A stretch of 64,000 nucleotides of DNA, taken from the NCBI RefSeq assembly GCF_015240065.1, contig NZ_CP060506.1, positions 1,674,001 to 1,738,000 on the forward strand. Direction: 5' to 3'. Of this stretch, positions 28,982 through 36,678 are shown piece after piece. The DNA comes from Nanchangia anserum (GTDB lineage Bacteria; Actinomycetota; Actinomycetes; Actinomycetales; Actinomycetaceae). Under the pieces are notes generated by a model. The model did not search any database and was not told the origin of the DNA. It saw only the letters and a program-made list of their open reading frames with translations. The position numbers and the translations under genes were made by a program. Each line of letters starts with the position of its first letter. Position 1 is the stretch's first letter.

Positions 28982-30109
28982 ATGCGCGCAGTCAGCTCTG
29001 GTGAGGACCCGCAGGGCGGGGTCATCAGCACCCTGGCGCCGGGCGTCGCCCTCACGAACGCTCCCGCACCCGTCGTGACGCCGGGGCAGGCCCTGTTGGC
29101 CGTCACCGCCGCCGGAATCAACCGGGCCGATGCCCTCCAGCTTCACGGGGCCTATCCCCCACCGCCCGGGGTCGCCAACATCCCCGGACTCGAGGTGGCC
29201 GGCACCGTCCTCAGCGCCGAGCCCACCCTGCGCCAACACACCTCGCTCGACGTCGCCTACGCGATGCACACCCACCAGCAAGTACTCGCGCTGCTGCCGG
29301 GCGGCGGCCTCGCCGATCTCGTCGCCGCCGACATGTCGCTGCTGTTGCCCGTTCCCTCGGTGACGAGGGCGCTCAGCGTTCAGCCGGCAACGCCGCATTC
29401 TCCTACCCTGACGCTCCAGCCGCTGGCGTGCAGCGAGTCCGTTCGCGCCGTTGCCCTCGTCGAGGCGTGCGCGACGGCCTGGCTCAATCTCAAGATCCTC
29501 GGCGACATCCAGCCCGGTCAGCGCGTCCTCATTCACGGGGGCTCCGGCGCCATCGGGACGATCGCCATCCAGCTGGCGGCCCACCTGGGAGCCGAGGTCT
29601 ACACGAGCGCCGGCTCGCCCGAGCGCGCGGCACTGACGCGGCAGCTGGGCGCCGAACACGCCGTCGACTACCACGACGACCTCGTCGCCGCCATCACCGA
29701 GGCGACGCGCGGAGAGGGGGTCGACCTCATTCTCGACGTCACGGGGGCCGGCGGCCTCGAAACCAACCTCAAGCTGTTGGCCCCGGCCGGAACGCTGCTG
29801 CTCATGGGGCTACAGCGGGGGGTCGCCGGCACGATCAACCTCAACACGGTCATGACGAAGCGCCTGACTTTGACCGGTGCGACGCTGCGATCGGCGCCGC
29901 CGGCGCTGCGTGCGCGCGTCATCGACGACCTCATCCGCCACGTGTGGCCGATGGTCGAGGCCGAGCAGATCTTGCCCGTCATCGACCACGTCTACCCGCT
30001 GGATAAGTGCGGGGACGCCTTCGCTCGCCTGGCGCCGAAGTGGTTTGGCGACCCCGTGGGGACGTACGCGTGCACGCGCCCCTTCGGGAAGATGGTCGCC
30101 GAGATCTAG
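28982..30109 (+). CDS. NAD(P)H:quinone oxidoreductase, zinc-less MDR family (PIG3-like)
   Basis: A 375-residue medium-chain reductase lacking Zn ligands. The N-terminal GroES-like half has LAVTAAGINRADALQLHGAYPPPPG and PGLEVAGTVL, both diagnostic of the TP53I3/PIG3-type quinone reductases, and the cofactor half has GQRVLIHGGSGAIGTIAIQLA, which favours NADPH. VYTSAGSPERAALTRQLGAEHAVDY follows. It probably reduces quinones in the cytoplasm. A stretch of about 25 residues (SVTRALSVQPATPHSPTLT) is an insertion relative to the usual enzyme. TATTTT at 28970-28975, 6 nt before ATG, indicates a leaderless start. It stands alone, divergent from the FAH gene. Confidence 0.9.
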   Translation: MRAVSSGEDPQGGVISTLAPGVALTNAPAPVVTPGQALLAVTAAGINRADALQLHGAYPPPPGVANIPGLEVAGTVLSAEPTLRQHTSLDVAYAMHTHQQVLALLPGGGLADLVAADMSLLLPVPSVTRALSVQPATPHSPTLTLQPLACSESVRAVALVEACATAWLNLKILGDIQPGQRVLIHGGSGAIGTIAIQLAAHLGAEVYTSAGSPERAALTRQLGAEHAVDYHDDLVAAITEATRGEGVDLILDVTGAGGLETNLKLLAPAGTLLLMGLQRGVAGTINLNTVMTKRLTLTGATLRSAPPALRARVIDDLIRHVWPMVEAEQILPVIDHVYPLDKCGDAFARLAPKWFGDPVGTYACTRPFGKMVAEI

Positions 30110-31291
30110 CTAGCGACGCGGCACGTGGACGCCGCGGGCCCGCGAGACGAATGTCGACGGGTCCAGCGGGGTGTCGGCCTTCGTCTCGGCCTGGAGGAAG
30201 TCGACGACGGCCTCGAGCGAACCCGCTTTTTCCCACACGGCGCGCTGGCGCTGGTAGCCGACACCGATGCGCACGAGGTCGCCGATCCAAGCGAGGTCGT
30301 CCTCGCAGCCGAGGTCGCGCGCCGCCGGCGCCAGCTCTTCGAGCCATCCCGCCAGGGTCTCGCGCAGGGGTGCCTCGTCGCCGTGGGCGTTCTCGATGAG
30401 AGTCGCCTCCATGCCGTAGCGCGCCGCGCGCCACCGGTTTTCGGCGACGTACCATTCGGGTTGCATCGGCAGGTCGTGCCCGGCGTCCAGCAGCCGCGAT
30501 CCCGTCTCGACGAGCGACTGGATGAGCGCGGCGTAGGCGCGCACCTCCTTCGTGTTCGACGACGCGTCGCCCACGCGGACCTCGAGCGTGCCAAATTTCG
30601 GCGACGGGCGAATGTCCCAGCGGATTTCATCGAAGCACGTGATGATACCCGTCTTCGTGAGGTCGTCGGTGAAGGATTCCAGCTGCTCCCAGCGCTCGAA
30701 TTGGCGCGGCTGACCGGCCGTCGGCAACTGCTGGAAGACCATCGCGCGGTTGTCGCAATAGCCGGTGTCGACGCCTCCCCAATAGGGCGAGGAGGCGAAG
30801 AGGGCCTGGATGTGGCCGAGTTTCGTCGCGACGTATCCCAGCAGGGGAAGCAGCTTCGCCCGGTCCTCCACGCCGACGTGAACGTGGGTGCCGAACAGCA
30901 GCATCTGCTGACCCCAGTATTGGGTGCGCGAGACGAGGTTGAGGTAGCGCGCCGAATCGGTGACGAGCTGGTAGGTCGGGTCGGCGAACGGGTGCGAGCC
31001 GGCCGAGGTCAACTCGACGTGCAGCGCATCCGAGAACGGCCGCACGAGTGCCGCGCCCTCCTCGAGGTCGCTGATGCACTCAGCCACCGTCGCGCGCGGG
31101 CGCGACGTCACCTCGACAGTGTTGAGCAGCATTTCCTTGTGAATGAGCCCGTTATTCGGGTGTTCGCGCTCGACCGCCTCGAGGATCGCCGCGCCGCATT
31201 GGCGCAAATCATGCGATTCACGGTCGACGAGCTGAAGTTCCCATTCGATACCGAGCGTCGACCGTGGGGACTGGGCAAAATCCAACACCAT
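30110..31291 (-). CDS. YbdK-type carboxylate-amine ligase (GCS2 family)
   Basis: A 393-residue ATP-dependent ligase of the glutamate-cysteine ligase type 2/YbdK family. The start MVLDFAQSPRSTLGIEWELQLVD has the conserved GIEWELQ, then NTVEVTSRPRATVAECI, FGTHVHVGVEDR and LLPLLGYVATKLGHIQALFASSPYWGG, ending in ENRWRAARYGME. YbdK-like members show weak glutamate-cysteine ligase activity, and some act on other amines. GGAGGAGAG precedes ATG 31291. The gene is 13 nt downstream of a glutamine-amidotransferase-like gene, so they are probably cotranscribed and perhaps process the same gamma-glutamyl compound. Confidence 0.9.
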   Translation of the reverse strand: MVLDFAQSPRSTLGIEWELQLVDRESHDLRQCGAAILEAVEREHPNNGLIHKEMLLNTVEVTSRPRATVAECISDLEEGAALVRPFSDALHVELTSAGSHPFADPTYQLVTDSARYLNLVSRTQYWGQQMLLFGTHVHVGVEDRAKLLPLLGYVATKLGHIQALFASSPYWGGVDTGYCDNRAMVFQQLPTAGQPRQFERWEQLESFTDDLTKTGIITCFDEIRWDIRPSPKFGTLEVRVGDASSNTKEVRAYAALIQSLVETGSRLLDAGHDLPMQPEWYVAENRWRAARYGMEATLIENAHGDEAPLRETLAGWLEELAPAARDLGCEDDLAWIGDLVRIGVGYQRQRAVWEKAGSLEAVVDFLQAETKADTPLDPSTFVSRARGVHVPRR

Positions 31292-31304
31292 GGCGCTCTC
31301 CTCC

Positions 31305-32093
31305 TCACACGGCGGCGGGGGTCGTCACCGACCCGTATCCACGATAGCGGTCAACAAACGCCGAGATCATGGCGTTTGAACTGGTCACGTCCTGGCTCAT
31401 GCACCGATCGATGACGTCGCGGGCCTCGTCGGCGTTGTAGTAGTGGCCGGCGTAGGTGTCGATGCGCAGCTTCATCCCGGCTGTCGTGATCTCCGGGTGG
31501 AACTGGGTGCCGTAGACGTTGTCGCCCCACCGCAGCAGCTGCTGGGTGCAGTACTCGCCGCGCCCCAGCAGCGTCGCGCCGGGCGGGGTGCGCTCGAGCG
31601 CGTAGGTATGGCCGACAAACGAGCGAATGGTCGGGGCGAGGCCGCGGCACACGGGGTCGGCGGCCGCTGCCTCACCGAGGTGGACGCTGACGGCCTGGAG
31701 GTCCTCGGGCACCGTGTCGATGAGCCGCTCGCCCTGGGCGACGGCCAGCATCTGTAGCCCGTAACACAGACCCAGCGTCGGGATATCGCGCTCGATCAGG
31801 GTGCGCGCGAGCCGCGCGACGCGGGCGTACATGTGGGCGCGGGCGGGGTCACTCGCCTCGTTCTCCTCGACTGCCGAGTACGGTGAGCCCGAAATGATGA
31901 CGCCGGCGTAGGCGTCGAGATCGAGGTCGCGCGCCGGGTCGACGTCGGGGTCCTCGAACAGCATGAGCGAGTGCAGCGACTCCCCCTCGCGCAACCCACC
32001 GAGGCGTTCGATGGTCGCGCGCTCGTCGTCAGCGATCACCCCGGCGGGGCGGCACTGCACGAACACGAACGGTGCGGGCGAGACGTGACACAT
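31305..32093 (-). CDS. Class I glutamine amidotransferase-like protein
   Basis: A 262-residue GATase1 protein. The catalytic triad elements are visible: nucleophile Cys in LGLCYGLQMLAVAQG (about residue 115) and the His-Glu pair in YGTQFHPEITTAGM, with FVGHTYALERTPPGA in between. The oxyanion motif GVIISGSPYSAVEEN precedes them. It acts on the gamma-amide of glutamine or on gamma-glutamyl peptides; GuaA-type ATPase domains are absent. ATG 32093 was chosen since upstream codons lack a ribosome site; TAGGCT is 7 nt before it, so leaderless initiation is possible. Upstream of a YbdK-like ligase in one probable operon. Confidence 0.85.
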   Translation of the reverse strand: MCHVSPAPFVFVQCRPAGVIADDERATIERLGGLREGESLHSLMLFEDPDVDPARDLDLDAYAGVIISGSPYSAVEENEASDPARAHMYARVARLARTLIERDIPTLGLCYGLQMLAVAQGERLIDTVPEDLQAVSVHLGEAAAADPVCRGLAPTIRSFVGHTYALERTPPGATLLGRGEYCTQQLLRWGDNVYGTQFHPEITTAGMKLRIDTYAGHYYNADEARDVIDRCMSQDVTSSNAMISAFVDRYRGYGSVTTPAAV

Positions 32094-32159
32094 GGGACAC
32101 AGCCTAAAGTCAGCCCGGACATGTCGCCTGTTGGCGCTCACCGATGAGACCAACGCCGC

Positions 32160-33071
32160 TCACTGCGTGCAGGCGCGAAGCGGCCACCATCGCGGGACAG
32201 GTGCGGCCGCGCTGATGCGACCGGCCGGCCCGTCACAGGTCAGACTCGCCGCGTGCAGGGCGAGACGATCGGACGCGGGATCGGGGATGGGGCCGTAGAG
32301 CGGATCGCCGAGGATGGGATAGCCCGCGTGCGCGAGCGTCACCCGCAGCTGGTGGCGGCGCCCACCCTCGGGTCGCAGCTGCCACAGCGCGTGTTCCCCA
32401 TCGACGGCGAGGACCCGCGCCCGCGTATACGTCGGCACGCCGCGCGGATCGACCGCGACGATGCCACCGCGCTTCGGCGCCAGCAGGTGCGGCCGCCACG
32501 TCGCCTCGTCGCCGACGTTGAGCCCGCTCCGGCGCGTCAGCGCGAGGTAGGTCTTTTCGACCCGACGCTCGGCGAATGCCCGCTGATAGTGAGCGCGGGC
32601 GCGCGGATCGGTGACGAGGAGGAGGCAGCCGGTCGTCAGCCGGTCGAGGCGGTGAGCGGGAACGACGTCGTCGATTCCCCACTGGCGCCGGGCCGCGACG
32701 ACGACCGAGCGGGCGACGAACGCCCCGCGCGGTGCCGTCGAGATCCCGCCCGGCTTGTCGACGATTCGGGCATCGTCGCCGCGCCACAGCTCGATCAGGG
32801 GATGCGGCCACCCGGGTTCGTCGGGTGCCGCGGAGTGGATGAACACCCGCTGGCCGGCCGCGATGATGTCGCCGGGATCGATGCGCTTCCCGCCGGCATC
32901 GACGACGTCGCCGCGACGAAACGCCGCCGCCACCTCCCAGGTGCGCCGATGCGCGGTGAGAGTGGCGAGCGCCTCGGCAACGACCTCGCCGGCCTCGCCA
33001 GCCCGTGCCACGCGAACGGGGCGGGGGTTAAGGCCGGCGCGCGGCGGGGGTACCAGGCGGCGTCTGCTCAC
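32160..33071 (-). CDS. RluA-family RNA pseudouridine synthase
   Basis: A 303-residue pseudouridine synthase of the RluA/RsuA superfamily. The catalytic motif is VPAHRLDRLTTGCLLLV (HRLDxxTSG with the active-site Asp), followed by KTYLALTRR, RHQLRVTLAHAGYPILGDPLYG and LALHAASLT. The N-terminus has an S4-like stretch, FRRGDVVDAGGKRIDPGDIIAAGQRV. Its RNA target (rRNA or tRNA position) cannot be told. Downstream of the AGE epimerase gene by 7 nt, so they are likely cotranscribed. Confidence 0.93.
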   Translation of the reverse strand: MSRRRLVPPPRAGLNPRPVRVARAGEAGEVVAEALATLTAHRRTWEVAAAFRRGDVVDAGGKRIDPGDIIAAGQRVFIHSAAPDEPGWPHPLIELWRGDDARIVDKPGGISTAPRGAFVARSVVVAARRQWGIDDVVPAHRLDRLTTGCLLLVTDPRARAHYQRAFAERRVEKTYLALTRRSGLNVGDEATWRPHLLAPKRGGIVAVDPRGVPTYTRARVLAVDGEHALWQLRPEGGRRHQLRVTLAHAGYPILGDPLYGPIPDPASDRLALHAASLTCDGPAGRISAAAPVPRWWPLRACTQ

Positions 33072-33078
33072 GAGTTCA

Positions 33079-34422
33079 CTAGTGTCGGCGCAGCTTGCCG
33101 AACAATCCGCGCGGGCGCACGGGTTCGGCGACCGGGGTCCACTCGGGCTTGTCGAGCTTGTTCGTCGCCAGGGCCATCGACAGCGACGGCGTCAGCGGCA
33201 GTCGCGGCAGCAGCAGCGCCTGGACGGCGTGGTAAATCGTCTCGCGACGCGCGGCATTGACCATGTCGATCGCCTCGTTGTGACGGTTGAGCTTGGCAAC
33301 CACCGATCCGTCCGCGCCCAGCAGGTAGCGGGCCGCGTAGTCGATCCACGCGTGGTAGCAGTGCTCGTAGTGCTCCATGTCTCCCATCGTCCGCTCGCCG
33401 TTGGCCGAGGTTCGGTACAGGGTCACGGCGGCGTTGATCGCCTCGAAACACACCCACGCCAATCGATCGTGAATGAGCGTCTTGCCCTCGGCGTCGACCG
33501 TGAAGGCGAAGCCCTCAGCACCGTCGCGGCGCCACGCGTCGACGCGGGCGCGCTCGAAGATTTCCGTCGCCCCCTCGAGCATCCAGTCTTCGAGGTCGTG
33601 CCCGGCCTCGTGCCACATCGCGCGCGCTTCCAGCAACAGCCGGACGAATTCGAACGAGTGCCCGACGGCGTGGCCGTAAGCGCGATGGGGATCGGCCGGG
33701 TCGTCGGCGTGATAGTCGGGCTGGTAGCGCCACTGCGCGTCAAAGTGTTCGGGCACGCGCCACGAATACGTCCGGGCCTCCTCGACGACGCGACGCAGAA
33801 TGCGCACGGCCCGCTCGAGCCAGATGCTCTCGTGGGTGACATCCGCGGCAACGAGCAGCGCTTCGACCGTGTGCATGTTGGAGTTCATGCCCCGGTAGGC
33901 CTCGCACACGGAATAGTCGCGCGTGTAGGACTCGCAGACCATGCCAGCTTCGTCGTCCCACCAGTGCTCGTCGTGATCGCGCAATACGTCGCGCAGCAGC
34001 TCGTGAGCGTTATTGCGGTTCGCGGCCGTCGCCGTCGCCGCTGCCAGCATGACAAATGCCGTGGAATACGACCGCTTATCGTCGTGCCCCTGCGCCGGGC
34101 GGACCTTGCCGTCGACCAGCCGCGGCTCGATCGCGTCAAACCAGCCCCCGTACTCGCGGTCCCAGAAATACTCGCGCAAACACGTGATGCCGTGTGCGGC
34201 GAGGCGGCGGCAGCCCGGCAACCCCAACAGGACCCCGAGGGAATAGATGTGCGTCATCCGGGCGGTGATGTAGAGCTGGACCGGCGCATCGGCGTGAACA
34301 TTGCCCTCGGCATCCATCGTCCCGAACCCCGTGGGCACCTCGGAGCGGGCGCCATACGCCATCAGCTGACGCATGTGCGCCGAGAGCCACTGGACGTGTT
34401 CGATCGAGTCAAACCAACTCAT
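33079..34422 (-). CDS. AGE-family sugar epimerase/isomerase
   Basis: A 447-residue (alpha/alpha)6-barrel enzyme of the N-acylglucosamine 2-epimerase family, which includes RnBP, YihS and cellobiose 2-epimerase. The diagnostic elements are LYITARMTHIYSLGVLLG, QGHDDKRSYSTAFVMLAAATA, YRGMNSNMHTVEALLVAAD, YGHAVGHSFEFVRLLLEARA, and WVCFEAINAAVTLYR; two His in these regions are expected to be catalytic. Which sugar it takes is unknown, and no sugar transporter is adjacent. I chose ATG 34422 (SWFDSIEHVQWLSAHMR); an upstream GTG at 34470 is also in frame. An SD is not obvious. Confidence 0.9.
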   Translation of the reverse strand: MSWFDSIEHVQWLSAHMRQLMAYGARSEVPTGFGTMDAEGNVHADAPVQLYITARMTHIYSLGVLLGLPGCRRLAAHGITCLREYFWDREYGGWFDAIEPRLVDGKVRPAQGHDDKRSYSTAFVMLAAATATAANRNNAHELLRDVLRDHDEHWWDDEAGMVCESYTRDYSVCEAYRGMNSNMHTVEALLVAADVTHESIWLERAVRILRRVVEEARTYSWRVPEHFDAQWRYQPDYHADDPADPHRAYGHAVGHSFEFVRLLLEARAMWHEAGHDLEDWMLEGATEIFERARVDAWRRDGAEGFAFTVDAEGKTLIHDRLAWVCFEAINAAVTLYRTSANGERTMGDMEHYEHCYHAWIDYAARYLLGADGSVVAKLNRHNEAIDMVNAARRETIYHAVQALLLPRLPLTPSLSMALATNKLDKPEWTPVAEPVRPRGLFGKLRRH

Positions 34423-34555
34423 GATGCTGTCAGACCTCGCGTCGTTGTATCGGACTGGCACGGCCGGCACGTCGTGTGCCCTGGGCCACTATCCATCCTA
34501 TCGGCGCGCTGGCGAGCGCCGCGGGCCTTAGGGCCGGGATCCGCCACCGATCCGG

Positions 34556-35218
34556 CTACTGCGAGGAGGCCGCCCCGGTCACGGTCAACTGGGCGACGGA
34601 GCCGACCGGCTTGCCGTCAAGCACGAGCTGAAGGCCGTAGATGCCGGCCTCGACCGGACCCGTGGCCGCGCACGACCCTGCGGCGTCCGCGTGCGTCTGC
34701 CCGTCCCACGTGAATTCTGTATCCCAGGAGACGCCGGCGCCGAACAGCAGGCGCTTGGTGTCGTCTTCGGCGCACGCGCTCGAGTCGTAGACGGTCGTCT
34801 TGTCCTTGGTGATCCGCAGCCCCAGCTTCGTCGGCGACGCGTTCGCCAAACAGGGCTGAGCGCCACGCGCGGGGGCCACCTTCGCCGCGATCGTCGTCTT
34901 CCAGCCCGGCTGAATGACCGCCGGATCCGCGCTAAGGGTGGCGGTGAGCATCGACGCGTCGCAGGTCACCGGCGACGTCGTCGGGTTCACGGTGGGAGTC
35001 TCGGCCGCCTGATCCTGGGCATCGACGCCGGCGCGCACGAGTGAACGTACGACGCTCACCGCACCGACGATGAGGGCAATGACGAGAACGAAGATGACTA
35101 CGGCGGCGATACGGCGGCGCCGATACACCGAGGCCGGCAGCCGTTTCGACGAGGTCGGGCGGGCCGACGCGGGACGCCGCCCACCCGGACGCTTCGGGGG
35201 CCTACTGGTGCTCGTCAT
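34556..35218 (-). CDS. Membrane-anchored extracytoplasmic protein, function unknown
   Basis: A 220-residue protein with a basic, Pro/Arg/Lys-rich N-terminus of about 36 residues, one membrane segment (RIAAVVIFVLVIALIVGAVSVVRSL) and an external domain containing four Cys residues (TCDASML, QPCLAN, SACAEDD, GSCAAT). The topology is that of a single-pass protein with its C-terminus outside. No family was recognised. It is 47 nt downstream of mutY and may be cotranscribed. A role in the envelope is guessed from topology only. Confidence 0.75.
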   Translation of the reverse strand: MTSTSRPPKRPGGRRPASARPTSSKRLPASVYRRRRIAAVVIFVLVIALIVGAVSVVRSLVRAGVDAQDQAAETPTVNPTTSPVTCDASMLTATLSADPAVIQPGWKTTIAAKVAPARGAQPCLANASPTKLGLRITKDKTTVYDSSACAEDDTKRLLFGAGVSWDTEFTWDGQTHADAAGSCAATGPVEAGIYGLQLVLDGKPVGSVAQLTVTGAASSQ

Positions 35219-35265
35219 AGGTGCAGCTTATCCAGGCGACCCCGACGCCCGCCCGGACCACGCCG

Positions 35266-36199
35266 TCAGCGCGGCAGGCTCACCCGCTCGCCTTCGATCG
35301 TCACCAGGTGGTCGCGTTCGAGCGCGAGCAGCGCCCGCCGCGCCTGGGAATCGTCGGCGGCCTGAGGCAGGCGGCCCGCCGCAATGACGCGCTCGAGGGG
35401 CTGCGGGCTCGACGTCTCGCGCAACAGGTCGAGGATGCGCCCGCGGGCCTGGCGATCCGTGCCGACGTAGCGCTGCCGAGCGAGAGGCTGCTCGCGCACA
35501 GGCGAACCGGCATCGCGCCACGCGCACCAGGCCTCGACCGGGCATCGCGAACATTCCGGAGTCCGGGCGCGGCACACCAGGGCGCCGAGCTCCATGACCT
35601 GCGCCGTCCACGCGCTCGCGGCGGCGTCCTCGCTCGGCCACACGGCTTCGGCGCGGGCCGTTCCTCGCGGGTGGCCGCCCCGGCGGGCTGGTCGCTGCCG
35701 CCGAACAGGCGCGCGATCACGCGCCGAATGTTCGTGTCGAGCGGGATGGCGCGGCGCCCGAATCCGAATGTGCTCACCGCTGCCGCCGTATACGGCCCGA
35801 CCCCGCTGAGGCGGCGAAGCCGATCCTCGATATCAGGCGGAGCCGCCGCGCCAGCGTCGGCGGCCGGCAGGGTCATGAGGTGGGCCAGCTCGCGATCCTC
35901 GCTCATCGTCGCCGCAGCCGTGCGCAGGTAGAGGGCGCGGCGGGGATAGCCGAGCTTGCCCCACTGGCGAACGACGTCGGCAGGCGAGGCCGCGGCGACG
36001 TCGGTCGGGCGCGGCCACCGCCGCATCCACGCGTTCCATGCCGGCTCGACGCGGGTCATGGGAGTTTGTTGCGCCATGACCTCGGATACGAGGACGCCCC
36101 ACGGGGTGCGTTCGGGCGGCGGAACGGAAAATCCCTGCCCGCCGAGGCGAACCATGCCGCCAGCGCCTGCCGGATCTCGGCGGTATCAGCCTCGCTCAT
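35266..36199 (-). CDS. mutY: A/G-specific adenine glycosylase MutY (two frameshifts as given)
   Basis: Removes adenine mispaired with 8-oxoguanine. From ATG 36199 (coupled to DUF3180 by ATGA) it begins MSEADTAEIRQALAAWFASAGRDFPFR. A base is lost near 36114-36122; the next frame carries WGVLVSEVMAQQTPMTRVEPAW with catalytic Glu, LSGVGPYTAAAVSTFGFG (helix-hairpin-helix) and PLDTNIRRVIAR. A second base is lost near 35650-35656, giving VWPSEDAAASAWTAQVMELGALVC then the four-Cys Fe-S loop CRARTPECSRCPVEAWC. Corrected length is 311 residues. It is the last fully conserved gene of the leftward fol operon. Confidence 0.93.
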
Positions 36200-36678
36200 G
36201 CCGGCGATGCCTGGACGCCGGCACCGCCCGAGACGTCGTCGTCATCGTCGTCGATGATGCACCACGACTCGACGAGAACGGCGATGACGGTGACGACGAT
36301 CCCGGCGATGCCCGTCACCGCCGAACCGATGGCCTGTTCGCGCATCATCTGGGAGTCGCCGCTCAGCAGGGCGACGGCGCATTGGGCGGCCATGTGGCCG
36401 CTGAGCAGGGCTCCGACGATCGCGGCGGCATGGGCCGTGAGCGCGATCGTCGCCGCCTGGGTCGGCGTGACCCGCGTGGGCTTGCGCTGCTTCAGCTTGA
36501 GCACTCCGCGCCCGGCCTGAATGAGGCCAAGCGCCGCGAGCGCGACGGGCACGGCCAGAAAGGGGCTGACGAGCAGGGGTGTTCCACCGCGACTGACCAG
36601 GGTCCACGTGAGGACGAAGGAGACGATGCCGGCCACGATGGCGATCGCGGCGATGAGGGGGCGCCGCAGCCGCGTCAC
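36196..36678 (-). CDS. DUF3180 membrane protein
   Basis: A 160-residue membrane protein with about four helices: LIAAIAIVAGIVSFVLTWTLV, PFLAVPVALAALGLIQAG, and two C-terminal segments, IVGALLSGHMAAQCAVALL and GIAGIVVTVIAVLVESWCII. The KQRKPTRVTPTQAATIALTAHAAAI loop is the conserved DUF3180 stretch. This family is typically found right after folK in actinobacteria, as here. It starts GTG 36678 overlapping the folB/K stop (GTGA), and overlaps mutY by 4 bp. The biological role is unknown; the conserved linkage suggests an envelope or folate-related role. Confidence 0.87.
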   Translation of the reverse strand: MTRLRRPLIAAIAIVAGIVSFVLTWTLVSRGGTPLLVSPFLAVPVALAALGLIQAGRGVLKLKQRKPTRVTPTQAATIALTAHAAAIVGALLSGHMAAQCAVALLSGDSQMMREQAIGSAVTGIAGIVVTVIAVLVESWCIIDDDDDDVSGGAGVQASPA

